From assembly GCF_965216415.1 (NCBI RefSeq), contig NZ_CBDCFU010000002.1: a stretch of DNA of 64,000 nt; one strand, given 5' to 3'. The notes beneath the pieces were generated by a model, which made no database searches, had not been told where the DNA came from, and saw only the letters and a list, made by a program, of their open reading frames with translations. Origin of the DNA: Marivita sp003149565 (GTDB taxonomy: Bacteria > Pseudomonadota > Alphaproteobacteria > Rhodobacterales > Rhodobacteraceae). Positions within the stretch are counted from its first letter, which is position 1. Every line of letters begins with the position of its first letter. The translations under genes were made by a program, and so were the position numbers. Of the stretch, positions 34,798 to 41,946 are shown piece after piece.

Positions 34798-34973
34798 GTT
34801 TTCCTCTTCAATACCAGTTGCGCAAACAGCGACCCCAGAAATCCGGATGCAAAGGCCAATGCGATGGCGCCTCACATCGCAAAAGCATCCGTCACTGCAT
34901 CCACCAAAACCGCAAAAGTCGCGCAGAACACGCCAGTTACCAGCGACGTCATGAAAATGGATGCAGCCGTCAT
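34794..34973 (-). pseudogene. Short two-helix membrane frame interrupted by TGA
   Basis: In one frame the sequence reads 33 residues starting MTAASIFMTSLVTGVFCATF, a TGA at 34872-34874, then 25 more residues (GAIALAFASGFLGSLFAQLV, ending KRKT) and a stop that overlaps the ybjQ start as ATGA. Each part is one hydrophobic helix and the second ends in positive residues. The joined frame of 58 sense codons looks like a small membrane protein that has acquired a nonsense codon, or whose first half is translated alone. No strong ribosome site is seen at 34973. The reading is tentative. Confidence 0.4.
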
Positions 34974-35022
34974 GGCATCATCGCCGGCGCGGACCCGTGT
35001 GAGGGGCCAGTACCCGCACCCC

Positions 35023-36546
35023 TTAACCGACGGACCCTTCGAGGGAAATCGCCACCAACTGCTGCGCTTCCATGGCAAACTCCATCGGCAGAGCCTGCAA
35101 CACGTCGCGGCAGAACCCGTTGACGACCAGCGCCACCGCTTCTTCCTCGTCCATGCCGCGCTGACGGCAGTAGAACAGCTGATCATCATCCACCTTGGAG
35201 GTCGTTGCCTCGTGTTCCACCCGCGAGGAATTGTTCTTCACCTCGATATACGGCACTGTGTGCGCCCCGCATTTGTCACCGATCAGAAGGCTGTCGCACT
35301 GCGTGTAGTTCCGCGAATTCTTGGCCTTCGGGTGCATGGACACGAGACCGCGATAGGTGTTCTGCGCCTTCCCCGCGCTGATACCTTTCGACACGATCCG
35401 CGACTTGGTGTTCTTGCCCAGATGCACCATCTTGGTGCCGGTATCGGCCTGCTGCATGTTGTTTGCGATGGCGATCGAATAGAACTCGCCCTGGCTGTCG
35501 TCACCGCGCAGAATGCAGGACGGGTACTTCCACGTCACCGCAGAGCCTGTCTCGACCTGCGTCCACATCACCTTCGCCCGGTCACCCCGGCAATCGGCGC
35601 GTTTGGTGACGAAGTTGTAGATGCCGCCATTGCCGTCTTCATCGCCCGGATACCAGTTCTGTACGGTCGAATATTTCACCTCAGCGTCTTCCTCGACGAT
35701 GATCTCAACGACGGCCGCGTGCAGCTGAGACGTATCACGCTGCGGTGCGGTACACCCTTCAAGGTAGGACACGTAAGAGCCCTTATCGGCAATAATCAAC
35801 GTGCGCTCAAACTGACCCGTGTTTTCCGCATTGATCCGGAAATAGGTCGACAGCTCCATCGGGCAGCGCACGCCCGGCGGCACGTAAACAAACGATCCAT
35901 CCGAGAATACAGCAGAGTTCAGCGTTGCGTAAAAATTGTCGGAAACAGGCACCACGGACCCAAGATATTTCTTAACAAGCTCCGGGTGCTCCTTGATCGC
36001 CTCGGAGATCGAGCAGAAGATCACGCCCGCCTCTTTCAACTCTTTCTGGAACGTCGTGCCCACGGACACAGAATCGAACACCGCATCCACAGCCACCTTG
36101 CGGCCTTCGGCCGGCATGTCCTCGGCACCCTCAACGCCGGCAAGGATCATCTGCTCTTTCAGAGGAATGCCAAGCTTTTCATAAGTCGCCAGCAATTTTG
36201 GATCGACCTCATCCAGAGACTTCGGCTTCACCTCCATGCTCTTGGGGCGCGCGTAATAATACTGATCCTGGAAATCAATTTCAGGATAGTCCACCATCGC
36301 CCAGGTCGGTTCTTCCTTCTGAAGCCACCGCTCATAAGCCTGAAGACGCCAATCGGTCATCCATTCCGGCTCTTCGTTCTTTTCCGAGATCAGGCGCACG
36401 ATGTCGGGCGTCAAACCCTTCGGCGCATATTCCATCTCGATATCGGTGTTCCAGCCGTGCTTGTATTTGCCACCGACCTGGCGCACCGCATCGACGGTTT
36501 CCTGATCCACGCCCTCTTTGACGGTCACATTATCCAAAGCAGCCAT
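35023..36546 (-). CDS. sufB: Fe-S assembly scaffold protein SufB
   Basis: A 507-residue beta-helix scaffold: PPGVRCPMELSTYFRINAEN, YLEGCTAPQ, and C-terminal RVEHEATTSKVDDDQLFYCR are conserved. It builds nascent clusters with SufC and SufD. The start at 36546 (MAALDNVTVKEG) gives the normal length and follows AAGGGG; the longer frame to 36612 overlaps the upstream gene. It lies 23 bp after iscS. Confidence 0.96.
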   Translation of the reverse strand: MAALDNVTVKEGVDQETVDAVRQVGGKYKHGWNTDIEMEYAPKGLTPDIVRLISEKNEEPEWMTDWRLQAYERWLQKEEPTWAMVDYPEIDFQDQYYYARPKSMEVKPKSLDEVDPKLLATYEKLGIPLKEQMILAGVEGAEDMPAEGRKVAVDAVFDSVSVGTTFQKELKEAGVIFCSISEAIKEHPELVKKYLGSVVPVSDNFYATLNSAVFSDGSFVYVPPGVRCPMELSTYFRINAENTGQFERTLIIADKGSYVSYLEGCTAPQRDTSQLHAAVVEIIVEEDAEVKYSTVQNWYPGDEDGNGGIYNFVTKRADCRGDRAKVMWTQVETGSAVTWKYPSCILRGDDSQGEFYSIAIANNMQQADTGTKMVHLGKNTKSRIVSKGISAGKAQNTYRGLVSMHPKAKNSRNYTQCDSLLIGDKCGAHTVPYIEVKNNSSRVEHEATTSKVDDDQLFYCRQRGMDEEEAVALVVNGFCRDVLQALPMEFAMEAQQLVAISLEGSVG

Positions 36547-36569
36547 GCTTGCACCCCTTGTCTTGTTAC

Positions 36570-37613
36570 TCACGCGGCTCGCGCGCGGTGTTTTTCCCAT
36601 TTGGCTCGCCACGTCTCGGCGAACCGCATCACGTCGTCTTCGGTCGTCTCCGGCCCCAGCGACACGCGGATCGCGCTGCTGGCCGTGGCCGTATCAAACC
36701 CCATCGCGGTCAGAACCGCGCTGGCCTTAACCTTGCCGCTGGAACACGCAGACCCGGCACTGATCGCAAATCCTGCCAGATCCATCTGCATCACCTGCGT
36801 CTCACCCTTCCAGCCGGGCGTTGCAAAGCAGGTTGTATTCGGCAGACGCCGCGCGCCTTTCCCGACAAAAATAGTCTCTTTAGCGCTGGCCTCAATAGCG
36901 GAATCTAGAATGTTTCTAAGTTTTTCCACCCGATCCCAGGCCCCGGCATCCAGATCCCGCGCCGCAGCCTCCGCCGCAGCCCCAAAACCCGCGATACCGA
37001 TGACATTTTCCGTACCAGAGCGCCGCCCCATCTCTTGCCCGCCGCCTCGGATCTGCGACGCCAGATCAGTCCCGCGCTTTATCACAAGCGCACCGATTCC
37101 CTTCGCCCCCCCCAGCTTATGCGCCGAAATCAGCGCCATCTGACAGCCCAGCCAATTGAACGCGACGGGCAGCTTGCCAAAAGCTTGGGTTGCGTCCACC
37201 ACCGCCAATCCCTGCGGCAGATCCTGCACCACGCCGGTCTCCGAGTTGGCCAGTTGCAACACTGACCGCTCCGGCTCGGTCACCGTCACGCGACCCAGCG
37301 CATCCACTGGCAGCACCGGATCGATCCACGCCCGCACCGCGTCATGCTCGACCTCTGCGCCTTGCAGTCCGCGCCCGGCACAGGCCAGCGCAGCCGCCTC
37401 GGTTGCCCCGGACACAAAGACCACATCCGCGCCATCGGCACCAAAAGCCGTCGCCACCTGCGCCCGCGCCCGCTCAATCAACCCCTTGGCGGCACGGCCC
37501 TCGGCGTGCACGGAAGACGGATTGCCGACCACATCCATCGCCGCAATCATCGCGTCGCGCGCCTCTGCGCGCAGTGGCGCAGTCGCATTGTGATCCAGAT
37601 AAACGCGCGCCAC
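36570..37613 (-). CDS. iscS: Cysteine desulfurase, IscS/NifS-like
   Basis: A 347-residue class I-type desulfurase: YLDHNATAPLR at the N-terminus, PLP lysine in ISAHKLGGAKGIGA and catalytic cysteine in AGSACSSGKVKAS. It is about 50 residues shorter than E. coli IscS. It is a second desulfurase in the cluster besides SufS. Between it and iscR lie repeat sequences. An ICE-like 12/14 match to the Irr box occurs inside the gene at 36904-36920. Confidence 0.9.
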   Translation of the reverse strand: MARVYLDHNATAPLRAEARDAMIAAMDVVGNPSSVHAEGRAAKGLIERARAQVATAFGADGADVVFVSGATEAAALACAGRGLQGAEVEHDAVRAWIDPVLPVDALGRVTVTEPERSVLQLANSETGVVQDLPQGLAVVDATQAFGKLPVAFNWLGCQMALISAHKLGGAKGIGALVIKRGTDLASQIRGGGQEMGRRSGTENVIGIAGFGAAAEAAARDLDAGAWDRVEKLRNILDSAIEASAKETIFVGKGARRLPNTTCFATPGWKGETQVMQMDLAGFAISAGSACSSGKVKASAVLTAMGFDTATASSAIRVSLGPETTEDDVMRFAETWRAKWEKHRARAA

Positions 37614-37616
37614 TCA

Positions 37617-37693
37617 AAGCCCTCCAGGCTTCTCTGGTTCAAAAATACTTCGGGGGTGAATTGGCCGCAGGCCAAGAGGGGGCAGCGCCCCCT
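37617..37693. repeat. Intergenic mosaic of hairpins (REP-like)
   Basis: Between iscR and iscS. In order: a stem AAGCC-N5-GGCTT near 37617-37632, the tail CTCTGGTTCAAAAATACTTC at 37632-37651, TTGGCC-GCA-GGCCAA at 37661-37675 and AGGGGGC-AGC-GCCCCCT at 37677-37693. The tail resembles the terminator tail at 21111-21132 and 52164-52186. Stacked hairpins like this are typical of repetitive extragenic elements. Confidence 0.6.
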
Positions 37694-37726
37694 GACATTC
37701 GGATTGGCGCAGCCAATACGACACCA

Positions 37727-38185
37727 TCAGTCATCCACCACAGCAAAAAGGTTCGGCACCGCCGGACAGGGCGCCAGCGAATTGCCCACCACATCAGACA
37801 GGCGCGTCTGGTGCAGGAATACATAGACATGCGCCGACAACCCTTCCCACAACCGGTTGGTCATGGATTGCGCACGGCTGCCTGACAGCCCCCCCGACGC
37901 GCCCGCGCCTTTGTGCATCGCGTCAACCGTCTCATCGACCGCAGCAAGCACATCCACCACCCGGATATCATTTGCCGACCGGGCAAGACGATACCCGCCG
38001 CCCGGCCCCCTGACAGAGACCACCAAACCGGCACGACGCAGTTTCACAAACAACTGCTCAAGATACGGCAGCGAAATATCCTGACGCTGAGCAATATCCC
38101 CCAATGTCACGAGGGTGCCATCTGGCTGCAATGCGATATCCGCGAGAGCCACCATCGCATACCGGCCTTTCGTACTCAGTTTCAT
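37727..38185 (-). CDS. iscR: Rrf2 family regulator IscR, single-cysteine type
   Basis: A 152-residue regulator with the winged helix MKLSTKGRYAMVALADIALQ and SVRGPGGGYRLARS wing. The cluster-binding region where E. coli IscR has three cysteines reads HKGAGASGGLSGSRAQSM and contains none; the only cysteine is C140 in APCPAVPN. Rhodobacter sphaeroides IscR is reported to bind its cluster with a single cysteine, so this fits the order. GGGAGG precedes the ATG at 38185. It heads the iscS-suf run and has a long palindrome directly upstream. Confidence 0.9.
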   Translation of the reverse strand: MKLSTKGRYAMVALADIALQPDGTLVTLGDIAQRQDISLPYLEQLFVKLRRAGLVVSVRGPGGGYRLARSANDIRVVDVLAAVDETVDAMHKGAGASGGLSGSRAQSMTNRLWEGLSAHVYVFLHQTRLSDVVGNSLAPCPAVPNLFAVVDD

Positions 38186-38220
38186 GGCCGCCTCCCAAAC
38201 AAACAAACGCCCCTGCGACA

Positions 38221-38244
38221 CAATTGACCTTGCAGGGTCAATTG
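38221..38244. promoter_or_regulatory. 24-bp palindrome upstream of iscR, likely IscR operator
   Basis: CAATTGACC-N6-GGTCAATTG, with perfect 9-bp arms, ends 35 bp before the iscR start. Its position in the iscR leader region suggests autorepression of the iscR-iscS-suf run. The binder is inferred. Confidence 0.55.
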
Positions 38245-38280
38245 CCTATGTGCGGATAACCGTGTCGGGTGAAATCCCGA

Positions 38281-38297
38281 TTTAGAACCATTCTAAG
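38281..38297. promoter_or_regulatory. Irr box (iron control element) upstream of iscR-suf
   Basis: TTTAGAACCATTCTAAG matches the Irr/ICE consensus TTTAGAA-N3-TTCTAAA at 13 of 14 fixed positions. It lies 95 bp before the iscR start and 70 bp before the divergent hydrolase start. It points to iron/haem control of the suf run by Irr, which is not encoded in the window. Confidence 0.65.
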
Positions 38298-38366
38298 AAG
38301 CCTGAGTGAAGCTGTCAAGATTCACAGACCGCTGCACCAGTGCCCAGTCAGGAGCCACCACCGTCT

Positions 38367-39020
38367 ATGCCCGAGGTGATTTTTCCCGGACCCGAAGGCC
38401 GCCTCGAAGGCCGCTATCATCCGCAGAAGGAAAGCGATGCCCCTATTGCGATCATCCTGCACCCACACCCGCAGTTTGGCGGCACGATGAACAACAAGGT
38501 TGTCTACAACCTGCATTACGCCTTCTACAACATGGGCTTTACCGTTCTGCGCTTCAATTTCCGCGGCGTCGGGCGCAGCCAGGGTGAATATGACCAGGGG
38601 ATCGGCGAATTGAGCGATGCCGCCTCCGCGCTCGACTATCTCCAGTCGATGAACAACAATTCCAAACACTGCTGGGTCGCGGGCTTCAGCTTTGGCGCGT
38701 GGATCGGCATGCAGCTTCTGATGCGCCGCCCCGAGATCACCGGTTTCATCTCGGTCAGCCCGCCCGCCAACATGTACGACTTCTCGTTCCTGGCCCCCTG
38801 CCCGTCCTCGGGCCTGATCATCAACGGCACCGGTGACCGCGTGGCCCCGCCGGCCGACACGACCTCGCTGGTGAACAAACTGTCCGAGCAAAAGGGCATC
38901 ACCGTCACCCATACCGAGATCGAAGGCGCGGATCATTTCTTCAAAGAGCCTCATATGGACACAATGATCGAGAACGTAACGTCTTACGTGAAACGCCGCC
39001 TGACCGAGAACAGCCGTTAA
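38367..39020 (+). CDS. Alpha/beta hydrolase, small dienelactone-type
   Basis: A 217-residue hydrolase. The nucleophile is S108 in GFSFGAWIG, and GADHFFKEP carries the histidine. IAIILHPHPQFGGTMNNKVV and FRGVGRSQG are the hallmarks of the small COG2945-type hydrolases. Start at 38367 with CAGGAG upstream. Divergent from iscR, sharing its promoter region. Substrate unknown. Confidence 0.87.
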   Translation: MPEVIFPGPEGRLEGRYHPQKESDAPIAIILHPHPQFGGTMNNKVVYNLHYAFYNMGFTVLRFNFRGVGRSQGEYDQGIGELSDAASALDYLQSMNNNSKHCWVAGFSFGAWIGMQLLMRRPEITGFISVSPPANMYDFSFLAPCPSSGLIINGTGDRVAPPADTTSLVNKLSEQKGITVTHTEIEGADHFFKEPHMDTMIENVTSYVKRRLTENSR

Positions 39021-39032
39021 GGATCGCCACGC

Positions 39033-39269
39033 ATGTCGATGGTCAATGAAATTGCCGAAAAGCTGGCGGACGACACGCTCAAGGCAATGAAGCATCTCGA
39101 CGATGACCGTTTCTTCATGGAGGTCGCTGCCGAGCTTGGCGCGGCCTCGACCACATTGGAAGAAGCGTTTCTGACCGCGATCCGTGTGCGTCTTGCCGAA
39201 CGCAAGGCTCGCGCGTTCATCCGCGCGCGGATCGAGGGCCAGAAGAAAGACGAAAACTTCGGACGCTAA
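39033..39269 (+). CDS. Small conserved helical protein (DUF6324-like)
   Basis: A 78-residue mostly helical, charged protein (MSMVNEIAEKLADDTLKAMK...) ending EGQKKDENFGR. Similar short proteins accompany the hydrolase in related genomes and are listed as DUF6324; that name is from memory, not a search. It starts 12 bp after the hydrolase stop. Confidence 0.6.
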   Translation: MSMVNEIAEKLADDTLKAMKHLDDDRFFMEVAAELGAASTTLEEAFLTAIRVRLAERKARAFIRARIEGQKKDENFGR

Positions 39270-39298
39270 GCGTTCCTTTCATCCACCACAGAGGTTTC

Positions 39299-39877
39299 AT
39301 GTCCCGTCTGGACCAACAAATGGCCTTCCTTACGGAAGTGGACCGCCTGAAATCCGTCCTGCGCGCGACCACGCTCTGCGACGGATCGCGGATGGAAAAC
39401 AGCGCTGAACATTCATGGCACATTGCGCTTTATGCGCTGGTGCTCGCCGAACACTCGGACGAAGAGCTCGACACCAGCAAGATCATCAAAATGCTGCTGC
39501 TGCACGACATCGTCGAGATCGATGCGGGCGATGCCCCGGTGTTCGCAGACCACGACGCAGAAGCGTTGGCGATCCGCGAACAGGCCGCCGCCGACCGTCT
39601 GTTCGGCTTGCTCCCCGACGATCAGGCAAAAGCGTTTCGCGCGATCTGGGAAGAGTTCGAGGCGAACGCAACACCCGAGGCGCAATTCGCCAAGTCCATC
39701 GACCGGATGCAGCCGCCGATGCAGAATCTTGCTTCGGGCGGAGGCTCGTGGATCGACTACAACGTGACCTATGACCGATTCACCACCCAGATCGGCCCAA
39801 AGATCAATAACGGCGCGCCAAAAATCTGGGCATGGCTCCAGCCCAAAGTGGCGGCCTTCTTTGCTGCGCGGGACTGA
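39299..39877 (+). CDS. HD-domain hydrolase, 5'-deoxynucleotidase (YfbR)-like
   Basis: A 192-residue metal-dependent phosphohydrolase. The histidine in AEHSWHIAL and H69-D70 in LLLHDIVEIDAGD form the metal site, with a late aspartate in SIDRMQP. YfbR-type enzymes remove phosphate from deoxynucleoside monophosphates. It follows the small helical gene by 29 bp. Confidence 0.87.
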   Translation: MSRLDQQMAFLTEVDRLKSVLRATTLCDGSRMENSAEHSWHIALYALVLAEHSDEELDTSKIIKMLLLHDIVEIDAGDAPVFADHDAEALAIREQAAADRLFGLLPDDQAKAFRAIWEEFEANATPEAQFAKSIDRMQPPMQNLASGGGSWIDYNVTYDRFTTQIGPKINNGAPKIWAWLQPKVAAFFAARD

Positions 39878-39925
39878 CACGCTTTGGTTCTCGCGCCGCA
39901 GTTCAAGATCGCGTAGGGTAAAACG

Positions 39926-40669
39926 ATGTCAGACACACCGCACCAGCGCACTCTGCTGCTCACCGGCGCCAGCCGGGGCATCGGCCACGCCACCGTCAAG
40001 AAATTCGCCGCCGAAGGCTGGCGCGTGATCAGCTGTTCGCGCCAGGCGTTTTCACCCAACTGCCCCTGGCCCGGCGGGGAACGCAATCACATCCAGGTCG
40101 ATCTCAGCGATCCGCAACAGACGATGGAAGCCGTCCGCACCGTCAAGGAGCGACTTGATGGCGGGCGGCTCGATGCGCTGGTCAACAATGCCGGGATCTC
40201 TCCCAAAGGCCCCGAAGGAGAGCGGCTCAGCACGCTCGACACCGATTTGCGCGACTGGGGCAAGGTGTTCCATGTGAATTTCTTCGCATCCGTGGTGCTC
40301 GGTCGCGGGTTAAAAGACGAATTGGCAAAGGCTCAGGGCGCGATCGTCAATGTGACGTCGATCGCCGGGTCGCGGGTGCACCCGTTTGCTGGCGCGGCCT
40401 ACGCCACGTCCAAGGCAGCGCTCGCAGCGTTAACGCGGGAAATGGCTCATGATTTCGGGCCTTTAGGGGTTCGGGTGAATGCGATTGCCCCAGGCGAGGT
40501 CGAAACCAGCATCCTGAGCGAAGGCACCGACAAGATCGTCGAGAAGCTGCCGATGCGCCGGCTGGGCCAGCCCGCCGAAGTGGCGGACGTGATCTATTTC
40601 CTGTGCTCAGGCCAAAGCGGGTATGTGACAGGCACCGAGATAGAGGTGAATGGCGGGCAGCACGTCTGA
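39926..40669 (+). CDS. Short-chain dehydrogenase/reductase
   Basis: A 247-residue SDR with TGASRGIG (13-20), NNAG (87-90) and the triad S145, Y159, K163 in SIAGSRVHPFAGAAYATSK. It is nearest to FabG/3-oxoacyl reductase-type members but its substrate is not evident. It starts 48 bp after the HD gene. The IS200-like element begins about 20 bp beyond its stop. Confidence 0.87.
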   Translation: MSDTPHQRTLLLTGASRGIGHATVKKFAAEGWRVISCSRQAFSPNCPWPGGERNHIQVDLSDPQQTMEAVRTVKERLDGGRLDALVNNAGISPKGPEGERLSTLDTDLRDWGKVFHVNFFASVVLGRGLKDELAKAQGAIVNVTSIAGSRVHPFAGAAYATSKAALAALTREMAHDFGPLGVRVNAIAPGEVETSILSEGTDKIVEKLPMRRLGQPAEVADVIYFLCSGQSGYVTGTEIEVNGGQHV

Positions 40670-40719
40670 CCACGTGGGCCGAAAGATAAGTGAAGGACCA
40701 CCGGCTGACGCCGGAGGCA

Positions 40720-41118
40720 TCATTTGGAGGAATGTAATTCCAGGTATTGTCGGATCACGTCGTCGGTCACGTTGCCGGACGTCGTGGAGAAATACCCACG
40801 TGCCCAAAAGCGCCTTCCCCAATAGCGCTTGCGCAGGTCGGGAAATTCCATCTGGATGCGACGGGATGAGCGGCCCTTGATGCGCTGCATGACATCGGAA
40901 AGAGACAGCTTGGGCGGGATCGACAGGAACATGTGGACGTGATCGCGCGCCAACACGCCCTTCACGATATGGACGCCGAGTTCCTCGCAGGTCTGGATGA
41001 TAATTTCTCGGATCCGCTCACGCATTGCCCCCTGCAGAACTTTATACCGGTATTTCGTGGCCCACACGACGTGGTATCTGTGATAAAATCGCGTGTGCGC
41101 GGATGACGAGTAGCGCAT
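40720..41118 (-). CDS. tnpA: IS200/IS605 family transposase TnpA (Y1 HUH)
   Basis: A 132-residue single-strand transposase. The HUH motif is H60-V-H62 in RDHVHMFLS and the catalytic tyrosine is Y125 in VIRQYLELH. It seems full length and intact. Its ribosome site lies in the arm of a 26-bp perfect hairpin that ends at the start codon, which should limit translation. Confidence 0.93.
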   Translation of the reverse strand: MRYSSSAHTRFYHRYHVVWATKYRYKVLQGAMRERIREIIIQTCEELGVHIVKGVLARDHVHMFLSIPPKLSLSDVMQRIKGRSSRRIQMEFPDLRKRYWGRRFWARGYFSTTSGNVTDDVIRQYLELHSSK

Positions 41119-41183
41119 GATCTTCCTCCCCGGAATCTGAAGCCATACCCCTCCGGGGGCTTCAGATTCCGGGGAGGAAGATC
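41119..41183 (-). promoter_or_regulatory. Perfect 26-bp hairpin covering the tnpA ribosome site
   Basis: Arms at 41119-41144 and 41158-41183 are perfectly complementary with a 13-nt loop. On the minus strand the 3' arm contains GGGGAGGA and ends directly before the tnpA ATG. This would lock the Shine-Dalgarno sequence in a stem, as known for IS200 translation control, and may also end transcription entering from outside. Confidence 0.75.
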
Positions 41184-41225
41184 AGAACAGATTCGCTGAA
41201 GCGGACCGGCTGGAAGCCGGTGGCT

Positions 41226-41606
41226 TCGATCCATTAGGTGGAAAGTCAACCATACACGCCATTTCAGGCTGCCCGGCCACGACGACACACGCGGCTTTCC
41301 CCGTCAAAGTGACCCAATCTTTGCCCCAAAACTCTGTGTATTCACGGTAAGTGAAGAGTGACCTCTTCAGCGATACATTTCAAACCGGTTCGGTCCGCTG
41401 ACAGTTTCAAGACACAAAGATATGGCACCACGTCAGCATCAGGGTGTTCACATCTCAACAGGCGTACGAACCTAAACTCCGGCCGGGATCGCAATGGCGC
41501 AACTCACGCCGGCGTGTCCTAGGTTTTGCCCACAATCCAACAAAATTCCGCCGGTTTGATCATCTTCAATAGATCGACGATCAGATCGGACCGGAGGAAA
41601 TGCGCG
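41226..41606. other. Gap of about 380 bp with no gene recognised
   Basis: Between the element and the small membrane protein. Only short frames occur and none has a ribosome site except the one starting at 41607. No repeat or RNA was seen. Confidence 0.5.
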
Positions 41607-41879
41607 GTGCTCAGAAGTGTTCTAAAAACAGTTTTTGGTGTCCTGCTTGCGAGTGTCGGCTCGGTCATAGGTGCGTTTAATGTGCTACTTGCACCGTCCT
41701 TAAACGGCGATTGGACCTCAATCGTGGTGCCCGCTCTGGGGGTGATCCTGATCCTTGCCGGGGTCGTTATGTTTTTCACAGGGATTGGCCAGTTTTGCTT
41801 CCGACTGATCCGCTTGCTGACGCGGGCAACAGTCTCTGCTGCCAAGCATATGCAACCACCGCAAGAGCCGACCGCCTGA
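41607..41879 (+). CDS. Small two-helix membrane protein
   Basis: A 90-residue protein with a GTG start at 41607 that has GGAGG nine bases upstream; the same frame is open further up without a site. Two hydrophobic stretches (VFGVLLASVGSVIGAFNVLL and TSIVVPALGVILILAGVVMF) precede a basic, amphipathic C-terminus. Family and function unknown. Confidence 0.6.
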   Translation: MLRSVLKTVFGVLLASVGSVIGAFNVLLAPSLNGDWTSIVVPALGVILILAGVVMFFTGIGQFCFRLIRLLTRATVSAAKHMQPPQEPTA

Positions 41880-41946
41880 CCGTAGGCTGGGCACTGGCCC
41901 AGACTATGGGTCCGCTGAAGCACGCCCGCCGCCAAAACGCGAAACG

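Larger units (their letters stand above)
40691..41225 (-). mobile_element. IS200/IS605-type insertion element with tnpA only
   Basis: The transposase gene is flanked by short hairpins of the kind recognised at IS200/IS605 ends: CCGGC-TGAC-GCCGG at 40701-40714 downstream and ACCGGC-N5-GCCGGT at 41205-41221 upstream. No terminal inverted repeats or target duplication are expected for this family. The outer limits are approximate. No tnpB is present. Confidence 0.75.

Noticed and set aside
34872..34874. The TGA read as selenocysteine
   Set aside because: The context is a hydrophobic hinge, not a redox site, and no selenocysteine insertion hairpin follows.
34366..37143. A 925-codon plus-strand frame across the sufB/iscS region
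   Set aside because: It lies antisense to ybjQ, sufB and iscS, which have clear motifs, and its translation shows no family-like pattern. It is a shadow of GC-rich codon use.
40691..41225. An IS605 element with TnpB and a guide RNA
   Set aside because: Only tnpA is present between the end hairpins; no tnpB frame or remnant was found.
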